Source of the DNA: Akkermansiaceae bacterium
GTDB taxonomy: Bacteria; Verrucomicrobiota; Verrucomicrobiia; Verrucomicrobiales; Akkermansiaceae
Length of the DNA: 10,294 nucleotides
Assembly: GCA_011524615.1 (NCBI GenBank)
Contig: WTJZ01000073.1
Coordinates: 1-10,294 of the forward strand
Reading direction: 5' to 3'
This document shows positions 1-7,394 of the stretch, one piece after another. Made by a program: the position numbers and the translations under genes. Under the pieces are notes generated by a model. That model had not been told where the DNA came from. It ran no database searches and worked only from the letters and a program-made list of their open reading frames with translations. Each line of letters opens with the position of its first letter. The stretch's first letter is position 1.

Positions 1-2
1 CT

Positions 3-791
3 ACAGCAACAGGAGGATCGTCAGCTGGTATTGAGACTCTGGACACCTATCGTGTTGTAGACGGAGTTAATAACTACGCTCGTTATAGTACTGTTCTAGA
101 TACATATGCCTCGGAGAATGGGTTTGGGAGATGGGGGGCAGAAATTGCATTCGGTCGTACGCTTGCGGAAAACTCTAGTGATAATCATGCGATTGTAAAA
201 ATTTCTGAAGGGGGAACTGATCTACACTTGGATTGGAATCCTGGCACTTGGGATGCGGACAGTAATAGCACTGGCGGTGGGGTTATCTGGCAGAATTGGG
301 TGACGCACACAACAGAAGCATTGGCGTTATTAGAGTCTCAAGGGCACGATATTTCAATTGCCAGTTTTACCTGGTTACAGGGAGAGCGTGATAGTAACTC
401 AGCTGAAAAGGCTGCGGCTTACGAATCTAATTACGAATTGCTACTAGACTCAGTACAGGCTCATCTGGCGTCCTTAGGGTACTCTACTGATGATACTGTT
501 TTTGTAACAAGCAGCTTTTCTCATCTACCTAATTACCTCGATAGCGAAAGTGTAAGGTTAGCTCAGCAGAATGTAATGGGAGGAATGGAGAACGGTTTTT
601 ACATTGATAACTCTGAGTTTAGTAGCGGGTCCAACTACGTAGATGCCGTGCATTATAATGGAGCGGCACTGAACATTATTGGTGAGAATATAGCGAATGT
701 AGTACTGAAGAATTACTTAGTACCTGAGCCATCGTCTCTCGTATTATTGTCTATTGGGGGGCTGTTGGTCTCTTTTTCGAGAAAGCGTTAA
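3..791 (+). CDS. SASA-family carbohydrate esterase (sialate O-acetylesterase / acetylxylan esterase-like) with PEP-CTERM tail, 5' partial
   Basis: The frame is open from base 3 to the TAA at 789-791, giving about 262 residues with the N-terminus outside the window. The TTG at 228 is internal, because upstream codons read like the same domain (WGAEIAFGRTLAE, then SEGGTDL). These blocks, WLQGERDS (around 369-392) and DAVHYN (639-656), match the SGNH-type SASA/CE6 esterase fold. The D-x-x-H pair in DAVHYN is the expected catalytic Asp/His; the nucleophilic Ser block should lie upstream. The family removes O-acetyl groups from sialic acid or xylan-type sugars, and the substrate here is not determinable. 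The C-terminus (720-788) is a PEP-CTERM sorting signal: VPEPSS, a hydrophobic stretch, then SRKR. Such proteins are exported and processed by an exosortase; none is visible here. Family and tail are clear, the exact substrate is inference. Confidence 0.85.
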   Translation, partial: TATGGSSAGIETLDTYRVVDGVNNYARYSTVLDTYASENGFGRWGAEIAFGRTLAENSSDNHAIVKISEGGTDLHLDWNPGTWDADSNSTGGGVIWQNWVTHTTEALALLESQGHDISIASFTWLQGERDSNSAEKAAAYESNYELLLDSVQAHLASLGYSTDDTVFVTSSFSHLPNYLDSESVRLAQQNVMGGMENGFYIDNSEFSSGSNYVDAVHYNGAALNIIGENIANVVLKNYLVPEPSSLVLLSIGGLLVSFSRKR

Positions 792-810
792 TGAGGCGTT
801 CTCATTTTTA
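790..810 (+). terminator. Weak rho-independent terminator after the esterase gene
   Basis: A 6-bp stem (AATGAG at 790-795, CTCATT at 801-806) with a GCGTT loop runs into a T tract at 805-809. It overlaps the stop codon of the esterase. Only two of the six pairs are G-C, so it would be a weak terminator, but the position and T tract fit. Confidence 0.4.
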
Positions 811-829
811 TTAGAGTGATTTCTTAATT

Positions 830-861
830 GATATTCTCCATCAGCTAATGGGGAGAATATC
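830..861. repeat. Perfect 10-bp inverted repeat (hairpin)
   Basis: GATATTCTCC at 830-839 is exactly complementary to GGAGAATATC at 852-861, with a 12-nt loop. No T run follows on either strand, so it is not a standard intrinsic terminator. It may stabilise the 3' end of the esterase transcript. Confidence 0.55.
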
Positions 862-1224
862 AAGGTATGTGCAAGCGCATAGGGCTTGCCGCAATGCTTG
901 GCCCGAGATTAAACGATGTGAGCGTTTGTCTAGGAACTTGTTTTAGTGCAGTGTGATACTGGCGTGGATTGTTCTTTTTTGGGCTTGATATTGCCAGTGG
1001 TCCTCTCAAACCAGTGGAGGTTGAATATCCTAATGGAGCGATCACGATCTACGATACTGTTCTCTGACCTGTCTATTTTAAGTTATGCGACTCAATATGG
1101 TTGCTTCAGTATGTGAAGATACACGATATAATATTACGTGTGTTAGTAATCTTTGCTGGCCTAAGGAGAGTTGAGGTCGAGCCGTTGACTAACACTGCCT
1201 CTATACACAGATAGTTCAGAACGT

Positions 1225-1279
1225 GTTTATGGGATTTCTATTGTGGAGAGAGTATTAGATAAGTTTATTTCCCATAAAC
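1225..1279. repeat. 10-bp inverted repeat with a competing local hairpin, downstream of the minus-strand unit
   Basis: GTTTATGGGA at 1225-1234 pairs perfectly with TCCCATAAAC at 1270-1279 over a 35-nt loop. The second arm can instead fold locally, as GTTTAT at 1263-1268 pairs with ATAAAC at 1274-1279. It lies 22 bp beyond the stop of the small secreted protein gene on the minus strand. It could be the 3' end structure of that transcript, although no T tract follows. Confidence 0.4.
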
Positions 1280-1300
1280 GAGAGCTACTATATTGCTACA

Positions 1301-1975
1301 TTAACGATAGTCTGCCCCAATGAGTTGAGGCAGATAGCTGAGCTTAATAGGTCTTCTGGAATCTCCTTTGCGGTTCCTTGTGATGAATATGATTCTTCTT
1401 TCGGATGCTTGGCAATAAAGACGACATTCATGTAGTATGACATCCTTGTAGTAGAGGTAGAAGGGGATCAGAGCCCCTCCATTAGGGATCTCGGGTTTGA
1501 CCTGCGTTATCTTCTGAGGAGGTATGCTACATTGGCTGCCGTTGAGACTCGCAGTGATGGGGAATTGGGTGAGGTTATAGTACTTATAGGTTCCTCGAGG
1601 GAAGTTCTCTACTGTATCGTTAAGGGCTGTAATCTGTAGTTTTCCTCCATCGGAGGTTTGTTCTATGAGGTAGAGGAGTCGCTTGATTGTAGGATCGATT
1701 TTGGTCTTTCCGACAGGGACGAAGATGGTTTGATCGTCAACGACTTTGGTTGTGAAGACTTCAAAGCTGTTACTCACAGCTCGCAAGTATGTTTCCGATC
1801 GAGAGCCTTTGGTGAAGGTGAGAGGGATATATTCTTGACCGTTCGAGAAGTAGAGCTGGCTTGATGTTTTAAGAGGGGTAGGAGCGTATACAGTGAACTT
1901 TCTGGCCTGAGAGTTGGCGGCGCTGAGAGATACTGTGACCAGGAACAGGAGAGTATGGATTAAGTGTGTCTTCAT
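1301..1975 (-). CDS. Secreted protein of unknown function, coupled to the Verru_Chthon A-like gene
   Basis: 224 residues from ATG at 1975. Residues 1-24 form a typical Sec signal peptide: MKTH, a hydrophobic core LLFLVTVSLSAA, and likely cleavage after SQA (24). The mature part (~200 residues) looks beta-rich and has no transmembrane segment. A stretch at 125-136, FPRGTYKYYNLT, followed by a proline/glutamine-rich segment (IPPQ, 151-154), resembles motifs I associate with hypothetical secreted proteins of Verrucomicrobiota; this is recollection, not a search. Three cysteines (149, 184, 188) could include a disulfide. The start lies only 3 bp past the stop of the giant pseudopilin-like gene, so the two are almost surely co-transcribed. 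No good Shine-Dalgarno is visible, and translation may be coupled. A periplasmic or surface partner of that protein is inference. Confidence 0.8.
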   Translation of the reverse strand: MKTHLIHTLLFLVTVSLSAANSQARKFTVYAPTPLKTSSQLYFSNGQEYIPLTFTKGSRSETYLRAVSNSFEVFTTKVVDDQTIFVPVGKTKIDPTIKRLLYLIEQTSDGGKLQITALNDTVENFPRGTYKYYNLTQFPITASLNGSQCSIPPQKITQVKPEIPNGGALIPFYLYYKDVILHECRLYCQASERRIIFITRNRKGDSRRPIKLSYLPQLIGADYR

Positions 1976-1978
1976 GTA

Positions 1979-4900
1979 TTAGTATTCATCTTTGTTGAGC
2001 CACCTCAGGCTAGTAATAACGAAGCGGCGACCGTATTGCTGATTGAGATTACTCAAGAGAGTAGAGTCCTCGGGGGATGTCTTGTTGTAATAATCTTCTG
2101 AGATATTAGTGTGCTCGTCCCAAGGTGCGTTACCCGCAGAATCAAAGTATTCAGGTAATCGTTGTACCGTTGCCTCGCACATCGCTTCACTGATGATAGA
2201 ACCATTACTATTGGTCGTTTCCCCATAAGCTCTAATGATAAAGGTATCACTGCGCGGTCGTAGCTTAGGAGCAATGGGGATGAGGAGTTCTGCTTGATTA
2301 ACCTCGCCTGGAATCCCGGATGCCGTGGTGCGATTAGGTGACTCCTGAGCATAAGGGAAAAAGTTATAACTGTCATCTGAGACTCCTGCGTAAATAGGGA
2401 CGTCTCCGCCTGAGAGGTTAGCGATGTCATTGTTAATGCCTGCGTCCTCAATAGCCTTTTGGATGACTCCTGTATGGTAGCCCATTTGTCTATTGATGAA
2501 GTCGGACAAACTCATGAAAGGCCCTCGTTCTTTCACAATTCTGACGATTTCTGCACTGAGCGTGTCGATTTGTGCATTAGTTAGGGATTTGTATCCTGTC
2601 CATGGGTTATCGCTTTCTACATATGGTTTTTGCCCAAGAGGGAACGGGGTTCCTGAATTTGTGTGAGAGGTGTTATTGAAGTCATCTAATGCTAGATCTC
2701 GGTTGGCTCGTAGTAATGAGGACCAAGCCAGAACACTAGTTGAGTTAATATTGAAGGCGTTATTGATGAGGCTATAGGCGGCTACCTTTTTGTAACCATC
2801 ATTAGGAGTGATGTCTTGAACAATGGTTGCAATTGAATAGTGGTTAGGGAGGTGGGGGATAATCGCTTGAGAGGTCGCACTACCTACATTATGATAAAAA
2901 AGGCCGATGGCTTCTTCTAGGGTACTGGTAGTGCTGTATCCATTACTGGTTAAGGTGTAATCGGGGGTGATGCCTGAGAAAAAGTAGCGGTCAAAGAGGG
3001 CATTGTTACACAACCAAGAGAGGTCCTTGGTCGTGAAGTTCGATTTAACTACGGAAGTTTTGTTTGTTCGATAAAGATTTCCGTACACGGAGTTAACGGG
3101 AACAAAGGGACTCGAGTATGAGTTAGCAATAGGGTGGAGTGGATCTAATGCAACTTCAGATGCATTGGCGTTGGCAAATTGAGCCAGTGAAAAGAGGGGC
3201 GCGATTGGGATATTCTTTACGGGAAAGAACTGAGTGCCAAGGTTGGTAAATGTCTCCCCCCAATACGCATTTCGATTACTTGATGAGGGAGTGATGCCTG
3301 ACGACTGAAACAGGGCTGAGGCATTGTTGGAGCTCTCCATATGCAGTAAGTGATTGATAGAACAGACTCTATTTTGCTCACGTTTAGTCATGCGGCATAG
3401 AGGGTTAAACCTTGTAAAGACGTCTACAGGATTAGCATTCCCCCCCTCCCATTTAGCAGGCTTGAGAAGGGCGTGGCAGACGGCAAAGTATTGTTTGGCG
3501 TCTTCAGGAAGGTTAGACTTGAGGATCTCTCCAGCAGGAGCTTCTAAATTGCCTACGATGTATTCGCTGGGCTCTAATGATGCTGCTACATCGTTGAGTA
3601 TTGGAATAAAGGATTGGCCGTAAGATTGTAGTTCATGAGTGAACTTAGTATCGCTATCCATCTCAGAAGGAATGAGAGAACTATCTCCTAGGAAAGTTTG
3701 AAACCCAACAGTGACCTTATTTTTGTAATTACTGCCACCAGGTTTATAAAAGTTATAACTGATTTGGTCGTTGTCATTAAGCAGGAGAGGAGTCTTGTCA
3801 GCGAGGTTTCTCATGATGATTCCTGAGGAGGGGGAGAAGTTATACCCTAAAGGAGCCTGAAAGTCTAATGATTGAGGAGAGGCGACGATGATTTCACCTG
3901 GGGCGAGAGTTATAGCAGTTCCATTAGTATCCCTCACTAAGAAATTGAGTTTGTTAGAGGGGTAATTATTCTTTAAGAGATCGTCTATGCTGTTGTAATA
4001 TGGGGTGGGCGAATCGGACCCGTCTTCATGTTTCCATAATGCAACAACACCAGGTAAACCTCCTGAGAGGGAAACCACAAGGTTGTCAAAGGTAATATTA
4101 CAGCTATAGGGGTTCCAGAAGTAGAATAGAATATCCATGCAGGCGACTACTTCATTTCCTTCGGATTTAAGGCTGATGAAATTTGATGAACCAAGTGAGA
4201 CTGGAGCATAGTTAGCTTTTGCTGGTCTTGGAATGTATGCCTTAGTAGCGGTGTCGAATTCTAATCCATATTGTGAAGTAGATGTTTTACTGCCAAATAC
4301 TTGCCCAACGGCTCCGTATTGTTCGCCTTCTGCTTTATTAGGATAGTATGCTCTTGCGTCTAGTGTGGGTTGCTCGTTAAAAAGACGAACGTTTTTGTAT
4401 AGGTTGGCGTAGTCTCGTAGAAGCCACCAAGTTGGTCCTCTCGTGCGAGCGCTATGATCAGGAATATCATCGGAGAAGAAGCCATTCGAGCTCTTCGTTT
4501 CTGCAAAGAGGTAACGAGCCTTTGTTGGAAGACCTCCAAGGGATCTTGTTGCACCAAATACGTCATCATTGCCACCACTAACAAATTCACCCGCTTGGGC
4601 ATTAAAGTTATCAGCGTCTTCGGCCTCAGCATCCCCATCCATTTCAAAAGCGAGTGATAAGTCTCGCTGTAGTCCGCCTAATTGGGTGTCTGAGAGCACA
4701 GCCTTACTCGAGCTGGTGAGTTGGTGGCGATATTTATGGCGCCACTCTGAGTAACTCTTGGATGAGGTGGATGCATTATCTGCAAGAGCGAGGTCATTGA
4801 GGGAGGTGAGCTTACTGAGATTACTCAGAAAGGAGTTGTCAGCACTTAGTTCACTTTTAGAGTTAAAGGTGAATGGAGTCTCAGTAGTACTATCCTGAAA

Positions 4901-5590
4901 TACGCTGGGATCAATTCCGGAGGCAACACTGAGTTTAGCCGCTTGTTGCCTGATCTCATCGGTGAGAGTATGGTTACTCCGACCGAGGCTTGCTTTGACT
5001 CCTTCGTCAGAGACCCAATAGGCATAAGAGCCAGTGTTGACGAGGTTTCCGTCTTTTAACTTTTGGGTTGGGATACGATCTACTTCAACTTCACCAGAGG
5101 TCGTTCCGTTATCATCGGTATAGCCTGGGAAAATGATGAGGGGGTTCTGTATACTGACATCAGTGGGAGAGGTGTTCGTTAAGGAGTCGCTGTCTTGGCT
5201 GGAAACGAGCCAAGAGATAAACGGCTTATTGGCTCTCGGTGAAGAAGGATTATAGCTTGATGGATCGTAACTGCTGGTGTCCCAGATCCCTACCCAATTG
5301 CGTTTCTCGGAGTTTGTACCATCATTATCTAAGATCAAGTCTGCTGTGGCCGTGATACGCTGATCATGGCCGGCCGTGGACTGAAGTTGTTCAAGAGCTT
5401 TGGCTAGACCGATTTTTGCCTTTTCCTGAGCATCGTTGCTATCATTCTGAACCTTTGCAACACCTACATTGACAGAAGAGAGTGTTATAATACTTACAGC
5501 TACGAGCGCTAGTAAGACGATTAGGCTTAGTGTCGCAATGAGGGCAAAGCCTTTACTGTGTGTATGGTAGCGGGTAGAAATAGTTGTCAT
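1979..5590 (-). CDS. Verru_Chthon cassette protein A-like giant pseudopilin/PilX-type protein
   Basis: 1203 residues if started at ATG 5590. The frame also allows TTG at 5599, but ATG is preferred; neither has a clear Shine-Dalgarno. The N-terminus is prepilin-like: a short basic leader, then KG|FALIATLSL and a hydrophobic helix (~16-38), with G14 as likely processing site. The position-5 Glu of ordinary pilins is Ala, as tolerated in GspK-like minor pseudopilins. A long Ser/Asn-rich exported region follows. Near the C-terminus, ERGPFMSLSDFINR (~1021-1034) resembles the helical segment of GspK-type proteins, and RSDTFIIRAYGE (~1114-1125) is a signature I recall from Verru_Chthon cassette protein A (TIGR02600). 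Usual partners B, C and D are not in this window. It lies 71 bp after the fucosidase stop and 3 bp before the secreted-protein gene. Function is unknown; a role in a type II secretion/type IV pilus-like assembly is inference. Confidence 0.85.
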   Translation of the reverse strand: MTTISTRYHTHSKGFALIATLSLIVLLALVAVSIITLSSVNVGVAKVQNDSNDAQEKAKIGLAKALEQLQSTAGHDQRITATADLILDNDGTNSEKRNWVGIWDTSSYDPSSYNPSSPRANKPFISWLVSSQDSDSLTNTSPTDVSIQNPLIIFPGYTDDNGTTSGEVEVDRIPTQKLKDGNLVNTGSYAYWVSDEGVKASLGRSNHTLTDEIRQQAAKLSVASGIDPSVFQDSTTETPFTFNSKSELSADNSFLSNLSKLTSLNDLALADNASTSSKSYSEWRHKYRHQLTSSSKAVLSDTQLGGLQRDLSLAFEMDGDAEAEDADNFNAQAGEFVSGGNDDVFGATRSLGGLPTKARYLFAETKSSNGFFSDDIPDHSARTRGPTWWLLRDYANLYKNVRLFNEQPTLDARAYYPNKAEGEQYGAVGQVFGSKTSTSQYGLEFDTATKAYIPRPAKANYAPVSLGSSNFISLKSEGNEVVACMDILFYFWNPYSCNITFDNLVVSLSGGLPGVVALWKHEDGSDSPTPYYNSIDDLLKNNYPSNKLNFLVRDTNGTAITLAPGEIIVASPQSLDFQAPLGYNFSPSSGIIMRNLADKTPLLLNDNDQISYNFYKPGGSNYKNKVTVGFQTFLGDSSLIPSEMDSDTKFTHELQSYGQSFIPILNDVAASLEPSEYIVGNLEAPAGEILKSNLPEDAKQYFAVCHALLKPAKWEGGNANPVDVFTRFNPLCRMTKREQNRVCSINHLLHMESSNNASALFQSSGITPSSSNRNAYWGETFTNLGTQFFPVKNIPIAPLFSLAQFANANASEVALDPLHPIANSYSSPFVPVNSVYGNLYRTNKTSVVKSNFTTKDLSWLCNNALFDRYFFSGITPDYTLTSNGYSTTSTLEEAIGLFYHNVGSATSQAIIPHLPNHYSIATIVQDITPNDGYKKVAAYSLINNAFNINSTSVLAWSSLLRANRDLALDDFNNTSHTNSGTPFPLGQKPYVESDNPWTGYKSLTNAQIDTLSAEIVRIVKERGPFMSLSDFINRQMGYHTGVIQKAIEDAGINNDIANLSGGDVPIYAGVSDDSYNFFPYAQESPNRTTASGIPGEVNQAELLIPIAPKLRPRSDTFIIRAYGETTNSNGSIISEAMCEATVQRLPEYFDSAGNAPWDEHTNISEDYYNKTSPEDSTLLSNLNQQYGRRFVITSLRWLNKDEY

Positions 5591-5661
5591 CACGTACAAT
5601 GCTTGTTTGTCTTATTTAGTAGAATGCCTAGGAAATGTCCTTTGAGTATGAACGCGGTGCC

Positions 5662-7071
5662 TTAGAAGCTGATCTTGATAACGCTGGGTGTCTCTGATTG
5701 GTACATGATCTGAGATGGATCAATAGAGAGTACCTGATCCGTAAGAGTGTAGTGGAGCGGTTGATTTGTTCTGAGGTCTGTGACTTGCTGAATAATTGGT
5801 TGCTCTAGTGTGATCTGAATCGGAGTAGAGAGTGGGGAAAAGATGTGTAGATACAGACGGTTCTCAGACTTTGTGGATAGCCATTCATATTCGTACTGAG
5901 GGACGATTTTTTTGAGTTTGGTGGCTCCTGTTTTGACAGCGAGCTTCTCTTGCTCCTTAATCGTAGCGAGTGATTCGGGAGAGATGAATCGTTTACCTCG
6001 GTGTGGACTCGGTTGTGCATTGTAGATTGATTCCCCATAGACCGCGAGCCAGTCACCAACCTCATTGAGGATATCCTGACTGGCTTCTGGAATGATACCA
6101 TTGGATTGGGGGCCAACGTTAAGGAGAAAGCAACCACCCTTATTGACGACTTCTACAAGCTGCTTGATGACTGTGAGGGGGGACTTCCAGCTGGTGTCCG
6201 ACTGACGATACCCCCATGAATGGTTCAGGGTCATACAGGTCTCCCAAGTGTCCCAAGGGCTACTCTCAGGGATCTCGCGGTCTCGATACGAGAGGAAGTC
6301 CACGCCTATCTCTGATAATTCATCGAGTTGTGCCTTTTTGAGACCTTTGACCTGATTACCGTGGTACATGAGGCGGCTGTTGATGAGGGTGTTCTTATTG
6401 CAGGATTTGACGAGTTTGGTAATCCTTTTTCCCAGCTCAGCGTCCATCTTGAAGGGGGTGTCGAACCAGATGTAATCAGGAGCGTAATTTGTCACGAGTT
6501 CTTTTATCTGGGGGAGTGAGACCTCTTCCATGTATGATTCGAAGGAGCTGCCTTTTTGCCCCTCATCCCATGGGGTGTCATGACGGTGGAGTGCGGCGCC
6601 GGGATGTTTCCAGTCCTGAGTATGCGAATAATAGACACAGAACTTGAGACCCTGATGTCGGCATTCGTCAGCGAGCTCACGAATGATATCTCTTTTGAAG
6701 GGGGTGCGATCTACCACGTTGTATGCGCTGTGCTCGGTGTCAAAAAGGGCGAACCCATCATGGTGCTTAGCCGTTATGGTGATGTATTTCATGCCCGCCT
6801 TCTTAGCGAGTGATACCCATTCTACGGCGTTGAATTCGGTAGGGTTAAATGTGTCTGCGAGCTTTCCATATTCCTCATGTGGTATGCGGGCATTGTGCAT
6901 GATCCACTCTCCATTGCCCAATTGAGAGTAGAGGCCCCAATGTATAAACATTCCAAACTTGGCTTCATGCATCCATGATTGCTTTTTGGTTGGGGAATGG
7001 AGGGCGGAGCTCGAGAAAACAGGTGTCAGGAGGCTAAATGTTGCTAAAAATGTTACGAGGAGGTTCTTCAT
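5662..7071 (-). CDS. Secreted alpha-L-fucosidase, GH29
   Basis: 469 residues from ATG 7071. It has a Sec signal peptide (MKNLLVTFLATFSLLTPVFS, cleavage probably near A23). The GH29 TIM barrel starts at KFGMFIHWGLYS (38-49) and continues with YITITAKHHDGFALFD (96-111). PDYIWFDTPFKM (198-209) carries the expected nucleophile Asp at 204. REIPESSPWDTWETCM (265-280) supplies E269 and E277 as candidate acid/base residues; I cannot choose between them. LLNVGPQSNG (316-325) is also typical. The C-terminal ~100 residues look like a small beta domain. The enzyme hydrolyses terminal alpha-L-fucose, probably in the periplasm or outside the cell, from fucose-rich algal or mucin-type glycans; the linkage is not predictable here. 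It is the first gene of a likely minus-strand unit, with a 323-bp spacer upstream. No Shine-Dalgarno is evident. Confidence 0.92.
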   Translation of the reverse strand: MKNLLVTFLATFSLLTPVFSSSALHSPTKKQSWMHEAKFGMFIHWGLYSQLGNGEWIMHNARIPHEEYGKLADTFNPTEFNAVEWVSLAKKAGMKYITITAKHHDGFALFDTEHSAYNVVDRTPFKRDIIRELADECRHQGLKFCVYYSHTQDWKHPGAALHRHDTPWDEGQKGSSFESYMEEVSLPQIKELVTNYAPDYIWFDTPFKMDAELGKRITKLVKSCNKNTLINSRLMYHGNQVKGLKKAQLDELSEIGVDFLSYRDREIPESSPWDTWETCMTLNHSWGYRQSDTSWKSPLTVIKQLVEVVNKGGCFLLNVGPQSNGIIPEASQDILNEVGDWLAVYGESIYNAQPSPHRGKRFISPESLATIKEQEKLAVKTGATKLKKIVPQYEYEWLSTKSENRLYLHIFSPLSTPIQITLEQPIIQQVTDLRTNQPLHYTLTDQVLSIDPSQIMYQSETPSVIKISF

Positions 7072-7394
7072 CTCTAATGGGGGGGCTTTAAGATAAATAA
7101 AACCGCTAGGGGCTAAATTTTAATGGTTAATCGAAAAAAGAGTGAATTTTGTTGGGGAAAATTTCTGTCACTCGAGTTTGCGCTGAGACTGAGAGGGCGC
7201 TTGGAAGACTAGTGTAGCCGCAAAAACGAAGAGCTCTTCTGGAACTCTATAAAATTAGCCTTCTTGATAGGGTGACAGTTTTTTTAGAGGGCGTACCACA
7301 TTAGGTTTTGCGCCTGAGAATGCTCTTGAGGCCTAGTAAAAGGGGAGAGATTGAGCGAAGTGCTGAGGTCGGCATCCCAGTGTCGTGACCGAGC
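7072..7394. other. Spacer between transporter and fucosidase genes
   Basis: No gene is seen. Both flanking genes are on the minus strand, so this should hold the transporter's 3' end and the fucosidase promoter. A weak minus-strand promoter-like pair exists in the AT-rich part around 7120-7155 (TTCACT, 18 bp, TAAAAT), but I would not call it. A perfect palindrome at 7228-7239 (GAAGAGCTCTTC) is followed on the minus strand by five T after one base; its stem is too short to call a terminator with confidence. Confidence 0.5.

Larger units (their letters stand above)
792..1300. other. Non-coding gap between convergent genes, rich in inverted repeats
   Basis: No convincing gene is seen in these 509 bp. 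They contain a perfect 10-bp inverted repeat (830-839 with 852-861), a 6-bp hairpin (871-876 with 884-889), a quasi-palindrome around TAATATTA (1121-1141), 8-bp arms (1140-1147 with 1188-1195) enclosing shorter pairs, and 10-bp arms (1225-1234 with 1270-1279). The last pair competes with a local hairpin (1263-1268 with 1274-1279). None is followed by a convincing T tract, so the terminator of the minus-strand unit is not obvious. A short frame at 867-1066, broken by TGA at 954-956, may be chance or a gene remnant. Confidence 0.5.

Noticed and set aside
860..1045. 61-codon minus-strand open frame in the convergent gap
   Set aside because: Short, no recognisable motif, no ribosome-binding site, and it overlaps hairpin-rich sequence.
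4360..4657. Open frames on both strands inside the pseudopilin-like gene
   Set aside because: They lie wholly inside a well-supported 3.6-kb gene and have low-complexity, motif-free products.
5591..5599. TTG at 5599 as start of the pseudopilin-like protein
   Set aside because: An ATG lies three codons downstream and gives a normal short prepilin leader; no ribosome-binding site favours the TTG.
7222..7239. GAAGAGCTCTTC palindrome with a nearby T5 on the minus strand, as transporter terminator
   Set aside because: A real hairpin would have only a 4-bp stem around AGCT, and it is over 150 bp beyond the stop codon.
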